Shown here one piece after another: positions 34,809 through 44,452 of a stretch of DNA of 64,000 bases. The stretch is from Caulobacter sp. 602-1 (GTDB lineage: Bacteria > Pseudomonadota > Alphaproteobacteria > Caulobacterales > Caulobacteraceae), in assembly GCF_003931565.1 (NCBI RefSeq), contig NZ_RRYI01000004.1:372001-436000 (forward strand). The letters are read 5' to 3'. The stretch's first letter is position 1, and each line of letters starts with the position of its first letter. The translations under genes were made by a program, and so were the position numbers. The notes under the pieces were generated by a model. That model saw nothing but the letters and a program-made list of their open reading frames with translations. It made no database searches and had not been told where the DNA came from.

Positions 34809-35687
34809 ATGAACGCGCGGCCGACCCGGATTTTGCTCCAGACCACGATCGCCAAAACCGAAGACGACTGGTCCATCGCGCGGTTTGGCCTGCTCCGCGA
34901 CCTCCTGGCGGCCGCGACCGACGACGCTGGCCGGCCGCTCTACGCGGTCGAGGCCCGCGACCGGGCGGCCATGGGCGAGCCCGACCCGGTGCTGTCGCGC
35001 CTGGACGAGAGCGACTTCGATCAACTCTGGCTGTTTGCGGTCGATGTCGGCGATGGCCTGACGGAGGCCGATTGCGGCGCCATCTCGCGGTTCCGCGCCG
35101 CCAGCGGCGGCATGATGGTGACGCGCGACCATATGGACCTTGGATCCTCGGTCTGCACCCTGGGCGGCGTCGGCGCCGCGCACCACTTCCACACGCGCAA
35201 TCCCGAGCCGGATACCGGCCGGCATATCCGCGACGATGAAGAGACGCAGGCGATCTCCTGGCCCAACTACAGGTCCGGCGCCAACGGCGACTACCAGCTC
35301 ATCCGACCCCTGGAGCCGCTACATCCCGTGCTGGCCGACCCCGCTTCGCCGACAGGGGCCCTCCGCTACCTGCCGGCCCATCCCCACGAGGGCGCGGTGA
35401 TGGCGCCGAAGGACGCCGATGCCCGGGTGATCATGACCGGGCGCAGCCAGAGCACCGGCCGGGACTTCAACCTCGCGGTCGCGTTCGAGGGGGACGCGCA
35501 GGGCGGACGCGCGATCGCCCAGAGCACCTTCCACCACTTCACCGACTACAACTGGGACCTGTCGCGGGGCTGCCCCAGCTTCGTCTCCGAAACCCCGGGC
35601 GAGGGCATGGCCCGCGAGCCGCAAGCCCTGCGCGACACGCACCGTTACGTCCTCAACATCGCCGCGTGGCTGGGCCGGCGGCCTTGA
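34809..35687 (+). CDS. Conserved protein of unknown function, in operon with ETF-QO
   Basis: 292 residues, cytoplasmic. Begins RILLQTTIAKTEDDWSIARF, with ISRFRAASGGMMVTRDHMDL and GGVGAAHHFHTRNPEPDTGR, then ISWPNYRSGANGDYQLIRPL and a later His/Tyr-rich HHFTDYNWDLSRGCPSF. The pattern resembles a ThuA/glutamine-amidotransferase-like Rossmann fold without a visible catalytic Cys. I do not recognise a function. Six bp after ETF-QO, so probably co-transcribed. Confidence 0.75.
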   Translation: MNARPTRILLQTTIAKTEDDWSIARFGLLRDLLAAATDDAGRPLYAVEARDRAAMGEPDPVLSRLDESDFDQLWLFAVDVGDGLTEADCGAISRFRAASGGMMVTRDHMDLGSSVCTLGGVGAAHHFHTRNPEPDTGRHIRDDEETQAISWPNYRSGANGDYQLIRPLEPLHPVLADPASPTGALRYLPAHPHEGAVMAPKDADARVIMTGRSQSTGRDFNLAVAFEGDAQGGRAIAQSTFHHFTDYNWDLSRGCPSFVSETPGEGMAREPQALRDTHRYVLNIAAWLGRRP

Positions 35688-35714
35688 GGCTTGCCGGCCC
35701 GTGGCTAAAGACGC

Positions 35715-36350
35715 CTAGAGCTGGATGATCCCGCGCCGCGCCGCGATGGTGACGGCGTGGGTGCGGTCGGCGACGTTGAGCTTGGTGAAGATGGCCTTCA
35801 GGTAGCCCTTCACCGTCTCCTCGGAGATGCCCAGCTCGAAGGCGATCTGCTTGTTGGCCTTGCCGATCGCCACCAGCTGCAAGACCGCGACCTCCCTCTC
35901 GCTCAACCCGTCGTCCAGGATGTGCAAGGCGATCTCGTCGGCGATGTTTCGATGCAGGTAACGCCGCCCCTGGCTAACGCTGTGGATGGCGTCGAGCATC
36001 TCGGTGCGCAGGCTGCTCTTGAGCAGATATCCCATGGCGCCGGCCTTGAGGGCCCGGACCGCCTGGACGTCGCCGTCGTAGGTGGTGAGGACCACGATGC
36101 AGGCGTTCGGCTGTTCGTCGCGGATCGCCTTGATGGCCTCCACCCCGCCCATTCCGGGCATCTGGAGATCCATGAGGGTCACGTCGGGCTGCAGGACGCG
36201 GTACTGCTCGATGGCCTCGGCGCCGTCCCGCGCCTCGCCCACCAGCTGCATGTCGTCGCGGTCTTCCAGGATCGCGGCCACGCCCTCCCGAAGGATGGGA
36301 TGATCGTCGACCACGAGGATACGGATGGGACGCGCACTGAGCTCAGACAA
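35715..36350 (-). CDS. NarL/LuxR-family response regulator
   Basis: 211 residues. Receiver with VVDDHPILREG, TLMDLQMPGMGG (Asp acceptor), VLTTYDGD and YLLKSS (Lys); HTH with LSEREVAVLQLVAIGKANKQ and ELGISEETVKGYLKAIFTKL. It overlaps the end of the propeller sensor kinase gene by 8 bp, so it is its cognate regulator by operon structure. Confidence 0.94.
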   Translation of the reverse strand: MSELSARPIRILVVDDHPILREGVAAILEDRDDMQLVGEARDGAEAIEQYRVLQPDVTLMDLQMPGMGGVEAIKAIRDEQPNACIVVLTTYDGDVQAVRALKAGAMGYLLKSSLRTEMLDAIHSVSQGRRYLHRNIADEIALHILDDGLSEREVAVLQLVAIGKANKQIAFELGISEETVKGYLKAIFTKLNVADRTHAVTIAARRGIIQL

Positions 36351-39300
36351 CGGGGGATCTCCCGAAAAGGCGGAGGAGGGACGAAAGCCGCGACCTGGCG
36401 GACGCCTTGTCGGCGTAGGCTAGTTTCGCGGGGATCTTGACGGTGATTTCGGCGCCGGCGCCGGCGCAATTGGCGATCGACAGTCGACCGCCGATCCGCT
36501 GGGCGCGCTCGCGCAGGCCCACGAGGCCGAAGTGCCCGGGCTTGTGGCCCCGCGCGACGACATCGGCCGGAATGCCCACCCCGTCGTCGCAGATGCGCAC
36601 GGTCAGCTGCTGATCGGTGAAATGGATAGTCACGTCGACGGTCTGGGCCTTGGCGTGACGCGCGATGTTGAACAGCGCCTCGCCGGCGATCCGGCCGAGT
36701 TCGGCGGCCACCAACGGGTGGACCGCGCGCGAAGCGCCTTCGGTGACGACATGCACCGGAATAGGCGGATCGAACCCGGCGGCCGCCCCGCGTTCCTCCA
36801 GGATGGCGGCCAGGTCGCTGGGACTTTCGGCCACGCGCAGGTCCCGCACCCGATTACGCCCGTCGATGATCACGTCGTCCGCGCGCTTCAAGGCCGACTC
36901 CAGCAACTCGCGGGATCTGGTGTCCGGCGGCATCTTGTTGGCGACGGACTGGAAGCGAAGGACCAGGCCCTGCACGCTCTGCAGCAGGGTGTCGTGCAGT
37001 TCGCGGGCGATGCGCTCGCGCTCGCTCAGCCGGGCTTCGTGGCCGACGTGGATCCGCTGTTCCATCTGCGCCAGCCGCAGCCGGTAGAAGAGCCAAAGCA
37101 GTGTCGCCGCCGCGAGGACGCAAAGGGCGATGAACCACGGCGACTGAAGGAACGTCGGCGGTATCTCGATGGCGACCGTCGCGCCCTCCCGGTTCCAGAC
37201 CCCCTCGTTGCTGGCGGCGATCACCTGGAAGCGGTACTTGCCCGGCTTGAGGTTCGTATAGAAGGCTTGGCGCCGGGGACCCGGGTCGATCCAGTCCTTG
37301 TCGAAGCCCTCGAGCCGGTAGCGCACGCTCACCTGGCGCGGATCGGCGAAGCTGAGGACGGCGTAGTCGATCTCCAGGCTCGAGATTCCCTTCACGAGCC
37401 GAAGCGCCGTCGGGTCGCGGACCAGGCGGCCGCCACCGACCACCGAGCGCACCGCGACGCCAGGGGGCAGGTTGGTGCGCGTGATACGCCGTGGGTCCAT
37501 CCACATCGTCCCCGTTTCGGTCGCGACCCAAAGGCGGCCGTCGCCGCCCTGGACGAGAGTTCGCTGGCTATGGGAATGGGGGCGGCCCGTCAGGCCGTCG
37601 CCGAAGCCGAGCGACAAGCTGGGCGGGGGCAGGGCATGGTTGGCGAACGCACGCTCCAGATCCGGCGAGGCGATGCGCACCAAGGCGCGAGGATAGGCCA
37701 GCCACGTGCCGCCCTCGGTCTGGACCACGCCGCTGATGCGCCCGCCCGGACCCTTGTCCGACGCGATCGTATCGACGCGCTCGTCCTTGAACCGCGAAAG
37801 TCCGAAGGCCCCGGCGGCCAGAACCTCGCCGTCGGCCGTAGGGTAGAGGGTCACCGCGGTCGGATCTCGGCCTTGCGCCAGGGGAGAGAAGCGCGGCGCT
37901 GGACCATCCAGCCAGGCCAGGCGCCGCAACGACCACTGCACGACGACCCGGCCGCGAGCGTCGCGCACCATGGTCATGGGATGGAAGCCCTCGCCGTCAG
38001 GCTGCTGGAACATCGTGCTCCACCGCCCGTCGCTATAGCGAAGCAGCCCGCCCGCCGCGGCGGAGATCCAATAGTCCCCGCGCAGGTCGAAGGCGCAGTC
38101 ATAGACGATGCTGTCGGTGTCGGGACGGCTGAAGGTCCGGATCGTACGACCGTCCCGCAGGACGACGATGCGGGTCGCGAACGCCACCCACACCGCGCCG
38201 TCGGGCGCTTCGCACAGGCTCTGCGGTTCTTGGCCGCGCAGGATCACCCTGGGCTCGCCGCCGAGGGGGACGCGATAAATCGCGTCGGCCTCGCCGATGT
38301 AGACGCTGCCGTCGGAGGCCGACAGCAGTTTGTCCCCGAAGGCGGCGGGCCGCGCCAGCAGGGGCTCGGACCTGAGGGTCGCCGGCCGCAGCTTGTCCAA
38401 GCCCTTTTCGGACCCGACCCAGATATTGCCCTCCCGGTCTTCGAACACCTGGTTGGTCAGGTCGGACGAGAGACCGTCCCTTCCGTGCCGCGCCTCGATC
38501 GGGGGCGGGGCGCGCGCCCCCCAGGCGGACGCGGCGGCGGCCACGCGCTGGACTCCGTCGTAGCGGGTGGCGATCCACAAGTTTCCGCCGCGGTCGAACA
38601 GCGGCGCACCGCGGATTTGCGCGCCGTCGGTGCGGTACGGCGGCCCCGGAGCGGGCTGGCCCCGTCCGCCGGGGCCGGTCAGCGGGTAGCTGCCGCCGCG
38701 TTCCGACAGCCAGACGCGCCCCTGGAAGTCCTGCGACAGCATGCCGTTGGCGCGGGGCGTGGCGCGCACGACCTCGAAACGGCGTCCGCCGAAAGGCAGG
38801 CGGACGACGGCGTTGGTGAGGGAAACCCAGACCGCGCCGTCCGCGGCTGTCAGGAGGCTCAGCGCGTCATCGCGCGGTAGGCCCTGGCGGCTGTCGAACG
38901 CCTCCCAGCGCCCGTTCTGAACCCGGAGGACCTGGGCGTCGAAGCGGGCGGTCAGCGCCCAGACGGCGCCGTCGCGGCCCTCGGCCATCGACACCACGCG
39001 GTCGGGCGCGGGGGGCATCGCGGAGGGGCGGAGCGATCCGTCGCGATAGACCGCGAAACGGCGCGAGCCCGCGAAGCTGACCCAGATGTCGCCATTGCGC
39101 GCCGCCAGGATCGCGCTGGGAAGGTCGTCCTGGTCGGCGCGGCCATCGAGGGCGATGGGCTCGAAGGTGATCCCGTCGAAGCGGAACAGGCCCATGCCCG
39201 TGGCGAGCCAAAGATAGCCGTCCCGTCCCTGGGCGATCGCCGAGACCGGAGCGGGCGCCTCGGCCTCCTCCGTCCACCTTTGGTGCGTATAGTGGGTCAG

Positions 39301-39369
39301 CCGCCGGACTTGCTCGGCCGCAGGCGCCATCGCGGGATGGAGGGTCAGAACCGCGATGAGGACGGCCAT
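36343..39369 (-). CDS. Two-component sensor kinase with beta-propeller sensor (Reg_prop/Y_Y_Y/HisKA_3)
   Basis: About 1008 residues. Signal peptide (1-18), periplasmic repeats typical of Reg_prop propellers (GYLWLATGMGLFRFDGI, NIWVGSEKGLDKLR, GRLWVATETGTMWMD), Y_Y_Y domain near 655-720 (RYRLEGFDKDWIDPG), membrane helix near 746, HisKA_3 with His near 790 (ERIARELHDTLLQS), and HATPase (EALFNIARHAKA). Start at 39369 is inferred from the signal peptide; a GTG four codons earlier is possible. Divergent from the TonB receptor. Confidence 0.92.
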   Translation of the reverse strand: MAVLIAVLTLHPAMAPAAEQVRRLTHYTHQRWTEEAEAPAPVSAIAQGRDGYLWLATGMGLFRFDGITFEPIALDGRADQDDLPSAILAARNGDIWVSFAGSRRFAVYRDGSLRPSAMPPAPDRVVSMAEGRDGAVWALTARFDAQVLRVQNGRWEAFDSRQGLPRDDALSLLTAADGAVWVSLTNAVVRLPFGGRRFEVVRATPRANGMLSQDFQGRVWLSERGGSYPLTGPGGRGQPAPGPPYRTDGAQIRGAPLFDRGGNLWIATRYDGVQRVAAAASAWGARAPPPIEARHGRDGLSSDLTNQVFEDREGNIWVGSEKGLDKLRPATLRSEPLLARPAAFGDKLLSASDGSVYIGEADAIYRVPLGGEPRVILRGQEPQSLCEAPDGAVWVAFATRIVVLRDGRTIRTFSRPDTDSIVYDCAFDLRGDYWISAAAGGLLRYSDGRWSTMFQQPDGEGFHPMTMVRDARGRVVVQWSLRRLAWLDGPAPRFSPLAQGRDPTAVTLYPTADGEVLAAGAFGLSRFKDERVDTIASDKGPGGRISGVVQTEGGTWLAYPRALVRIASPDLERAFANHALPPPSLSLGFGDGLTGRPHSHSQRTLVQGGDGRLWVATETGTMWMDPRRITRTNLPPGVAVRSVVGGGRLVRDPTALRLVKGISSLEIDYAVLSFADPRQVSVRYRLEGFDKDWIDPGPRRQAFYTNLKPGKYRFQVIAASNEGVWNREGATVAIEIPPTFLQSPWFIALCVLAAATLLWLFYRLRLAQMEQRIHVGHEARLSERERIARELHDTLLQSVQGLVLRFQSVANKMPPDTRSRELLESALKRADDVIIDGRNRVRDLRVAESPSDLAAILEERGAAAGFDPPIPVHVVTEGASRAVHPLVAAELGRIAGEALFNIARHAKAQTVDVTIHFTDQQLTVRICDDGVGIPADVVARGHKPGHFGLVGLRERAQRIGGRLSIANCAGAGAEITVKIPAKLAYADKASARSRLSSLLRLFGRSPVV

Positions 39370-39534
39370 GATCGATCGCACAATCGGATTCCGCAGCTTT
39401 CCTGACTCCGAGCGCCGGAGCAGGCCGTAGTTGCCGCTGTTCCTGGGGCCCCTGGCAAGCCCCAGTTGGGGGGGCGCAGCCCCCTCGGACAGGGCGGCCC
39501 TTGCGCCTGGTCCTGGCGTAGGGTCGACCACGTC

Positions 39535-42500
39535 TTGGCAAACCACCTCGTTCGAACCGCCGTACGCGCGACCCTGGCCGTCGCCCTCGCAACCGCGCCG
39601 TCGGCGTGGGCGGCCACGGTCGGTTCGGTCGACGTGCGCGCGGGCGATCTGGCGGTCGCCCTGGCCGACCTTGCGCGGCAGACCCGAATGGAGCTCTTCT
39701 TCGACCGCGAGCTCCTGCGCGGGCGAAGCGCGCCATCGGTGCGCGGTCGCCTGAGTGGCGAAACCGCCCTCTCCCGACTGCTGGCGGGCAGCGGACTTGC
39801 CTGGCGCAGGACCCCCGACGGCGTCCTTGTCATTTTCGCGCTCCCGCCTCCTGCGCCCCCGAAGATCGACCCGGGCGACGGCGCCGTGGCCGAGTTGCTG
39901 GTGGTCGGTCGCCGAACCCAGAACGCCGACATCCGCCGCACCGAAAACGACATCCAGCCCTACAAGGTCCTGGGATCGGACGCGCTTGCGACGGCCGCTC
40001 GCGGCACGCTGGACGAGGTTTTGCGCGTGGACGAGCCAGCCAACGCCCAGGCGGGTCCGTTGGCCCTGGGCGGCGGCGACGTCCGCTCAACGATCGACCT
40101 GCGGGGGTTTGGCGAGGCGTCGACCCTCGTGCTCGTCGATGGCCGACGCATGCCGTTCGTGCCTTCGCCGATCGGCGACTTCAGCCAGCCGGACGTCAAC
40201 GCGATCCCGCCCGGCGCCGTCGACCGCATCGAGGTGCTCGCCAGCACGGCGGGCGGCATTTTCGGTCCGGGCGCGATCGGCGGCGTCGTCAACATCGTGC
40301 TTCGGCGGGACTATCGCGGCCTCTCCTTGACCGCCCAAGGCGGCGTCAGCGATCGCGGCGACGCAACCCAGTCCCGCCTCGAAGGCTGGCTGGGGTTCAC
40401 GCCGGACGGTGGGCGCACCGACATCATGCTCTTCGTCTCGCACGGGCGGGCCGGCCCGCTCGAGACCGGGCGCAGGGGCTATGTCGAGGACGCCGCTAGC
40501 CTGCGCTTCGACAACAATCCGGCCGCCTACGCCGTTTCGCTGCCGATCCGAAACGGCGTCTCGGTCGCCAGCCTCGCCGGCGATCTCGTGCTGAAGACGG
40601 CCCAGGGCCCAAGGGCGCTCGGCTCGGCCTTCACCTTCCTGCCGCTGGGCTTTGAAGGCGCGCCCGCGCAGGCCGAGGCGGCGCTGGCCGCGAACGCCGG
40701 AAAGTTACCGGCGGACATCTCCGACGACCTCTCCGGCAAGCGCCGCTATATCGCCACCGCGCCAATCGCCACGTCCGGGCTTTTCAATGTCCGCCGCTGC
40801 CTGGGGGCTCGGGCCGAGTTCTTTGCGGACGGCCTCTACCTGCGCGACGCCGGTCGATGGGCCGGCGCCCGATCCGACGGAACCTTCCTCCTGTCGTCGG
40901 ACGCCCCCGGCAATCCCTTCGCTCAGCCGATCGCGCTCAGTTTCCCCATCGGCGTCGTCAACGACCAGACCGCCTATACGATCGAGACCTCGCGCTGGAC
41001 CCTGGGCGCGATCGTCGACCTGCCGGGCGGATGGAAGACGGCGATGGACTATACCGCCGGGCGGACCCGCTACCGGCGAGACGCCGCAAGCATCGGGGCG
41101 GAGCTCCTGACGGTGGTCTCCACGGGTCGGCCTGGGCCGGGCGGCGAGCCGCCGATCGCGCCGTTCGCAAGCTGGGCGGCGGTGGTCGCGGCGCTCCCGG
41201 CCTACTCGACCCCGAGCGAGCAACGACTCCGGCTCGACGGAAGGCTTCTCGACGCCTCGTTGCGCCTGTCGGGACCGCTGACGATCCTGCCGGGCGGGCC
41301 GCTGACCACCACCGTCGTGGTCGAGGCGAGGCGCGAACGCGTCGCCGACGCCGAAACGGTCCTGTTTGGACAGACCGTCCCCCTGCCGAGGCGCGTCGAG
41401 AAGGCGGGTTCGGCCTATCTGGAGCTGCGGGCGCCGCTTGGCTCTCTGGAAGCCGCCAACCCGCTGGTCAGGGGACTTGAAGCGCAGCTGGCGGTGCGAC
41501 ACGAACGGACGGTCCAGGAAGGCGCTGCGCAGATCCTGCCGTCCGGCGCCAACGCTTCCCGGTTCTCGAAGCGGCAGGACACGACCATGTTCACCCTGGG
41601 CGCACGGGTGGCGCCGACACGGCGGCTGCTCCTGCGCGCCAGCCTGGCGACCGGCGGTCGACCGCCCACGTTGGCCGACTTCCAGGGCGCCACGCTGTCA
41701 AAGCCGGCAGGCTCCGCGGCCGTGCCCGATCCGCGCCGGCCGGGCCGGACCCTTGGCGGCGAGGGATCCTGGGAACTCCTCACCGCCGGGTCGACGCGCG
41801 TCGGCCCCGCCAAGGCCACGAGCCTTTCGGTTGGATTCGTCGTCAATCCCGAGACACCCGACGCGCCGCGCCTCTCCGTCGACTATACGCGGATCTTGGC
41901 GTCCCACGAACCGGTGCGCTTCCTGCTGGATCCGGCCGGACTCCTGGCGGCCGAGCATCGCTATCCCGACCGGGTGATCCGCGCGCCCTTGACCGACGCC
42001 GATCGGGCGGCCGGCTACACCGTCGGACGGATCACCGTGCTCGACATGACCTTGATCAACACCGGCCGAACCAAGGTCGAGGCCGTCGACGTCAAGCTGG
42101 ACTGGCCGCTTCCGGCCTGGCGCGAGGTCGAGACGCGCCTCTATGGCGCGGCGACCTGGGAGCCTCGTTTCACCACCGGCGGATCGCCCGGCGGGCGGGT
42201 CTACGACAAGGTGGGCTTTGCCGATGGTCCGCTGCGGTGGCGCGGCAACGTCGGCGCGGTTTGGCGCCGCGGGTCGGTGTCGGTCGATCTCAACGTCCAG
42301 TACTACGCCAGTTACCGCGTGAGCCTGGCCGACCCGTCGACGGTCGGGAACGCCCAGAACATCCTGGATCAGGGGCGTGATCGGGTTGCGGCCCAGGCCT
42401 ATGCCGACCTCAGCCTGCACCGGCGGTTCAGCTCCTCGTCAAAGGCTTTCGGTTCGCCGGTCCTGGACGCGAGCCTCTCGATCCAGAACCTCTTCGACAA

Positions 42501-42600
42501 AAGTCCGCCGATCATGGCGTCGTTGCCCGATCTCGGCTTCAGCCCGTACGGCGATCCCCGTCGCCGGCGGATCGTGGCCTCGCTGTCGACGCGCTTCTAG
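39535..42600 (+). CDS. TonB-dependent receptor with N-terminal STN domain
   Basis: About 1020 residues. Signal peptide (RTAVRATLAVALATAPSAWA), STN signalling domain (VRAGDLAVALADLARQTRM to GVLVIFAL, about 30-100), plug (STIDLRGFGEASTLVLVDGR near 190) and beta-barrel ending LSTRF with terminal Phe. The barrel/plug style (VDGRRMP..., VNIVLRRDYRG) fits large-substrate transducers of Caulobacterales. No ATG: a TTG at 39535 right before the signal peptide is likely; the frame is open from 39466. STN implies FecR-type signalling. Confidence 0.9.
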   Translation: MANHLVRTAVRATLAVALATAPSAWAATVGSVDVRAGDLAVALADLARQTRMELFFDRELLRGRSAPSVRGRLSGETALSRLLAGSGLAWRRTPDGVLVIFALPPPAPPKIDPGDGAVAELLVVGRRTQNADIRRTENDIQPYKVLGSDALATAARGTLDEVLRVDEPANAQAGPLALGGGDVRSTIDLRGFGEASTLVLVDGRRMPFVPSPIGDFSQPDVNAIPPGAVDRIEVLASTAGGIFGPGAIGGVVNIVLRRDYRGLSLTAQGGVSDRGDATQSRLEGWLGFTPDGGRTDIMLFVSHGRAGPLETGRRGYVEDAASLRFDNNPAAYAVSLPIRNGVSVASLAGDLVLKTAQGPRALGSAFTFLPLGFEGAPAQAEAALAANAGKLPADISDDLSGKRRYIATAPIATSGLFNVRRCLGARAEFFADGLYLRDAGRWAGARSDGTFLLSSDAPGNPFAQPIALSFPIGVVNDQTAYTIETSRWTLGAIVDLPGGWKTAMDYTAGRTRYRRDAASIGAELLTVVSTGRPGPGGEPPIAPFASWAAVVAALPAYSTPSEQRLRLDGRLLDASLRLSGPLTILPGGPLTTTVVVEARRERVADAETVLFGQTVPLPRRVEKAGSAYLELRAPLGSLEAANPLVRGLEAQLAVRHERTVQEGAAQILPSGANASRFSKRQDTTMFTLGARVAPTRRLLLRASLATGGRPPTLADFQGATLSKPAGSAAVPDPRRPGRTLGGEGSWELLTAGSTRVGPAKATSLSVGFVVNPETPDAPRLSVDYTRILASHEPVRFLLDPAGLLAAEHRYPDRVIRAPLTDADRAAGYTVGRITVLDMTLINTGRTKVEAVDVKLDWPLPAWREVETRLYGAATWEPRFTTGGSPGGRVYDKVGFADGPLRWRGNVGAVWRRGSVSVDLNVQYYASYRVSLADPSTVGNAQNILDQGRDRVAAQAYADLSLHRRFSSSSKAFGSPVLDASLSIQNLFDKSPPIMASLPDLGFSPYGDPRRRRIVASLSTRF

Positions 42601-43349
42601 CCGACGGCCTCGAACGGTGAGACCTCCGCTGCCTGGATGTGAAGCGGCAGCGACTGCCAGGCGCGCAGCAGATCCGCCACCGTCCGCACGCACATCTTGC
42701 GCATCATGCTGCTGCGGTGGAGTTTCACCGTCACCTCGCTGATCCCCAGCTCATAGGCGATGCACTTGTTAAGGCCGCCCTGCACGACGGCGGCCATCAC
42801 CTGTCGTTCGCGAGGCGTCAACGCCGCATAGAGGTCGAGGGTCCGTCGCCGGGAAAGGCATTCGGCCCGCTGGCGGACATCGACAGCCAGCGCCAGCGAC
42901 ACCGCGTCGAGCAGGGTCTGGTCGCGAAAGGGCTTGGTCAGGAAGTCGATGGCCCCAGCCTTCATCGCCTTGGCCGTCATTGGGATGTCGCCGTGGCCGG
43001 TGAGGAAGATGATCGGCTTGCCCTCGCCACGGGCGATCAGCTGCTCCTGCAGCGCCAGGCCGCTGACGCCCGGCATCCGGACATCCAGGATCAGGCAACC
43101 GGGTTTGCCCAGCAGGTCGCCGTCGAACAATCGCTCGGCGGAGCCGAGGCCCAGCGCCAAGATCCCGACGGAGGCGAGCAGTTCGCATATCGAGGCGCGT
43201 ACCTCATCGTCATCGTCGACGATGACCACGATCGGCTCCTCCTCATCCGCCGGCGACGCTGGCGCGGGCAGGGAAAGGCGACCGGCGTAGGCGATCACGT
43301 CGGGGCGCGACGCGTTGCCGTAGATGTTCTGGTCAAGCAGTGCAGGCAT
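42597..43349 (-). CDS. FixJ-family response regulator
   Basis: 250 residues. Receiver with VIVDDDDEVRASICELL, ILDVRMPGVSG, LTGHGDIPMT and FLTKPFRDQ; LuxR HTH with LTPRERQVMAAVVQGGLNKC and ELGISEVTVKLHRSSMMRKM. Very similar to the protein at 25552 across both domains. Has an extra 40-residue leader. No adjacent kinase. Same strand as fecR with a 95-bp gap, convergent with the TonB gene (stops overlap). Confidence 0.92.
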   Translation of the reverse strand: MPALLDQNIYGNASRPDVIAYAGRLSLPAPASPADEEEPIVVIVDDDDEVRASICELLASVGILALGLGSAERLFDGDLLGKPGCLILDVRMPGVSGLALQEQLIARGEGKPIIFLTGHGDIPMTAKAMKAGAIDFLTKPFRDQTLLDAVSLALAVDVRQRAECLSRRRTLDLYAALTPRERQVMAAVVQGGLNKCIAYELGISEVTVKLHRSSMMRKMCVRTVADLLRAWQSLPLHIQAAEVSPFEAVG

Positions 43350-43444
43350 TACAGGGACCTCCTGCGCACCAAGAACGCAGCCCGTGGCCAAGCTCACACC
43401 GACGTGAAGAAAAAATCCGTCGTTCGTCGCCTGTACCGCAGCCG

Positions 43445-44452
43445 TCAGCGCGCGACGATCTCTGCGGCGCCGTCGGCGGCCATGCGCACCTTCAGGCCGT
43501 AGGCGTCGGCGACGGAGCGGGCGAAACGGACCGGATCGCCGGCTCGATACTGCCCGCTGATCCGGATCGCCGCCACGCTGGGGTCGAGGATCCCGACGCG
43601 GCCGCCGCCATAGCGGTTCACGGCGGCGGCGGCCTCGGAGAGCGGGGTCGAGGAGAAATCCAGGAGGGGCTTGCGCCACGCCAAGGCTTCGGCCAGGTCC
43701 GCTTGGCCGACCCTGTCTGCCCGCCCGGGCGCCGCGGTCACCTGCTGCCCCGGGCGGACGAGCAAGAGCGCCTGGCCGCTGCCCCCGGCGGGCGGCAAGG
43801 CGACCGCGCCCTTGGCGAGCGTGACCGTGATGGCGCCATCGTCGAGCCGAACGTCGAATTCGGTGCCGAGGTCTGTGATCGTGCGTCCGCCGGCCGCGAC
43901 CTCGAACGGCCGTCCAGCATCGTGGACGACGCTGAAATAGGCCTCCCCGCGCAGGAGGCGCACGGCGCGACGTCCGGTCTGGTCGTCAACGGCGATGGCG
44001 GCGTTCGCCGCCAAGGTCACGCGGCTGCCGTCCGCCAAGGCGATGGTCTCCGGGACCTCGCCGCTGGCGTAGGTCGACGCCGAACTTGGCTGCGGGGCGA
44101 CAAGCGATCGCCCGTCGAACATGTCCCGTATCCAGGGAACCGCCACCAGGGCGACGCCCACCACGACCGCGGCCGCGATCGCAGCGATGGTCCAGGCCGG
44201 CCGCTGGGGCCGCGCCTGGAGCGCATCCCGCCTCAGCGCCGCAAAGAGCGGATCATCCGCGACCGGTCCGTCGACCAGGTCCCAGAGCGCTGTGGCGTGG
44301 CCCCAGGCCTTTGCGTGCTCCACGGCCCCGTCGCGCCAGGCGACGAAGCCCGGGTCGCGTTCGATGTCGTGGCCGGCCTCGCGCCGCAGCAGCCATTCGG
44401 CGGCCGCGTCCTCCGCGGTCAAGGGATCCGTTCGAACGATGGCGCGGATCAT
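43445..44452 (-). CDS. FecR-family anti-sigma/sigma-activating protein
   Basis: 335 residues. N-terminal DUF4880/FecR cytoplasmic region (AAEWLLRREAGHD, FVAWRDGAVEHAKAW), one membrane helix (IAAIAAAVVVGVALVAVPW, about 90-108), then FecR periplasmic domain (LADGSRVTLAANAAI; LRGEAYFSV; LGTEFDVRL) and a C-terminal STN-like segment (YGLKVRM). Overlaps the sigma factor gene by 4 bp. Expected to relay signal from the STN-bearing receptor to the ECF sigma factor. Confidence 0.93.
   Translation of the reverse strand: MIRAIVRTDPLTAEDAAAEWLLRREAGHDIERDPGFVAWRDGAVEHAKAWGHATALWDLVDGPVADDPLFAALRRDALQARPQRPAWTIAAIAAAVVVGVALVAVPWIRDMFDGRSLVAPQPSSASTYASGEVPETIALADGSRVTLAANAAIAVDDQTGRRAVRLLRGEAYFSVVHDAGRPFEVAAGGRTITDLGTEFDVRLDDGAITVTLAKGAVALPPAGGSGQALLLVRPGQQVTAAPGRADRVGQADLAEALAWRKPLLDFSSTPLSEAAAAVNRYGGGRVGILDPSVAAIRISGQYRAGDPVRFARSVADAYGLKVRMAADGAAEIVAR

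Noticed and set aside
36532..38880. 782-codon plus-strand open frame
   Set aside because: Lies wholly antisense to the propeller sensor kinase and shows His/Arg-rich non-protein composition with no domain.
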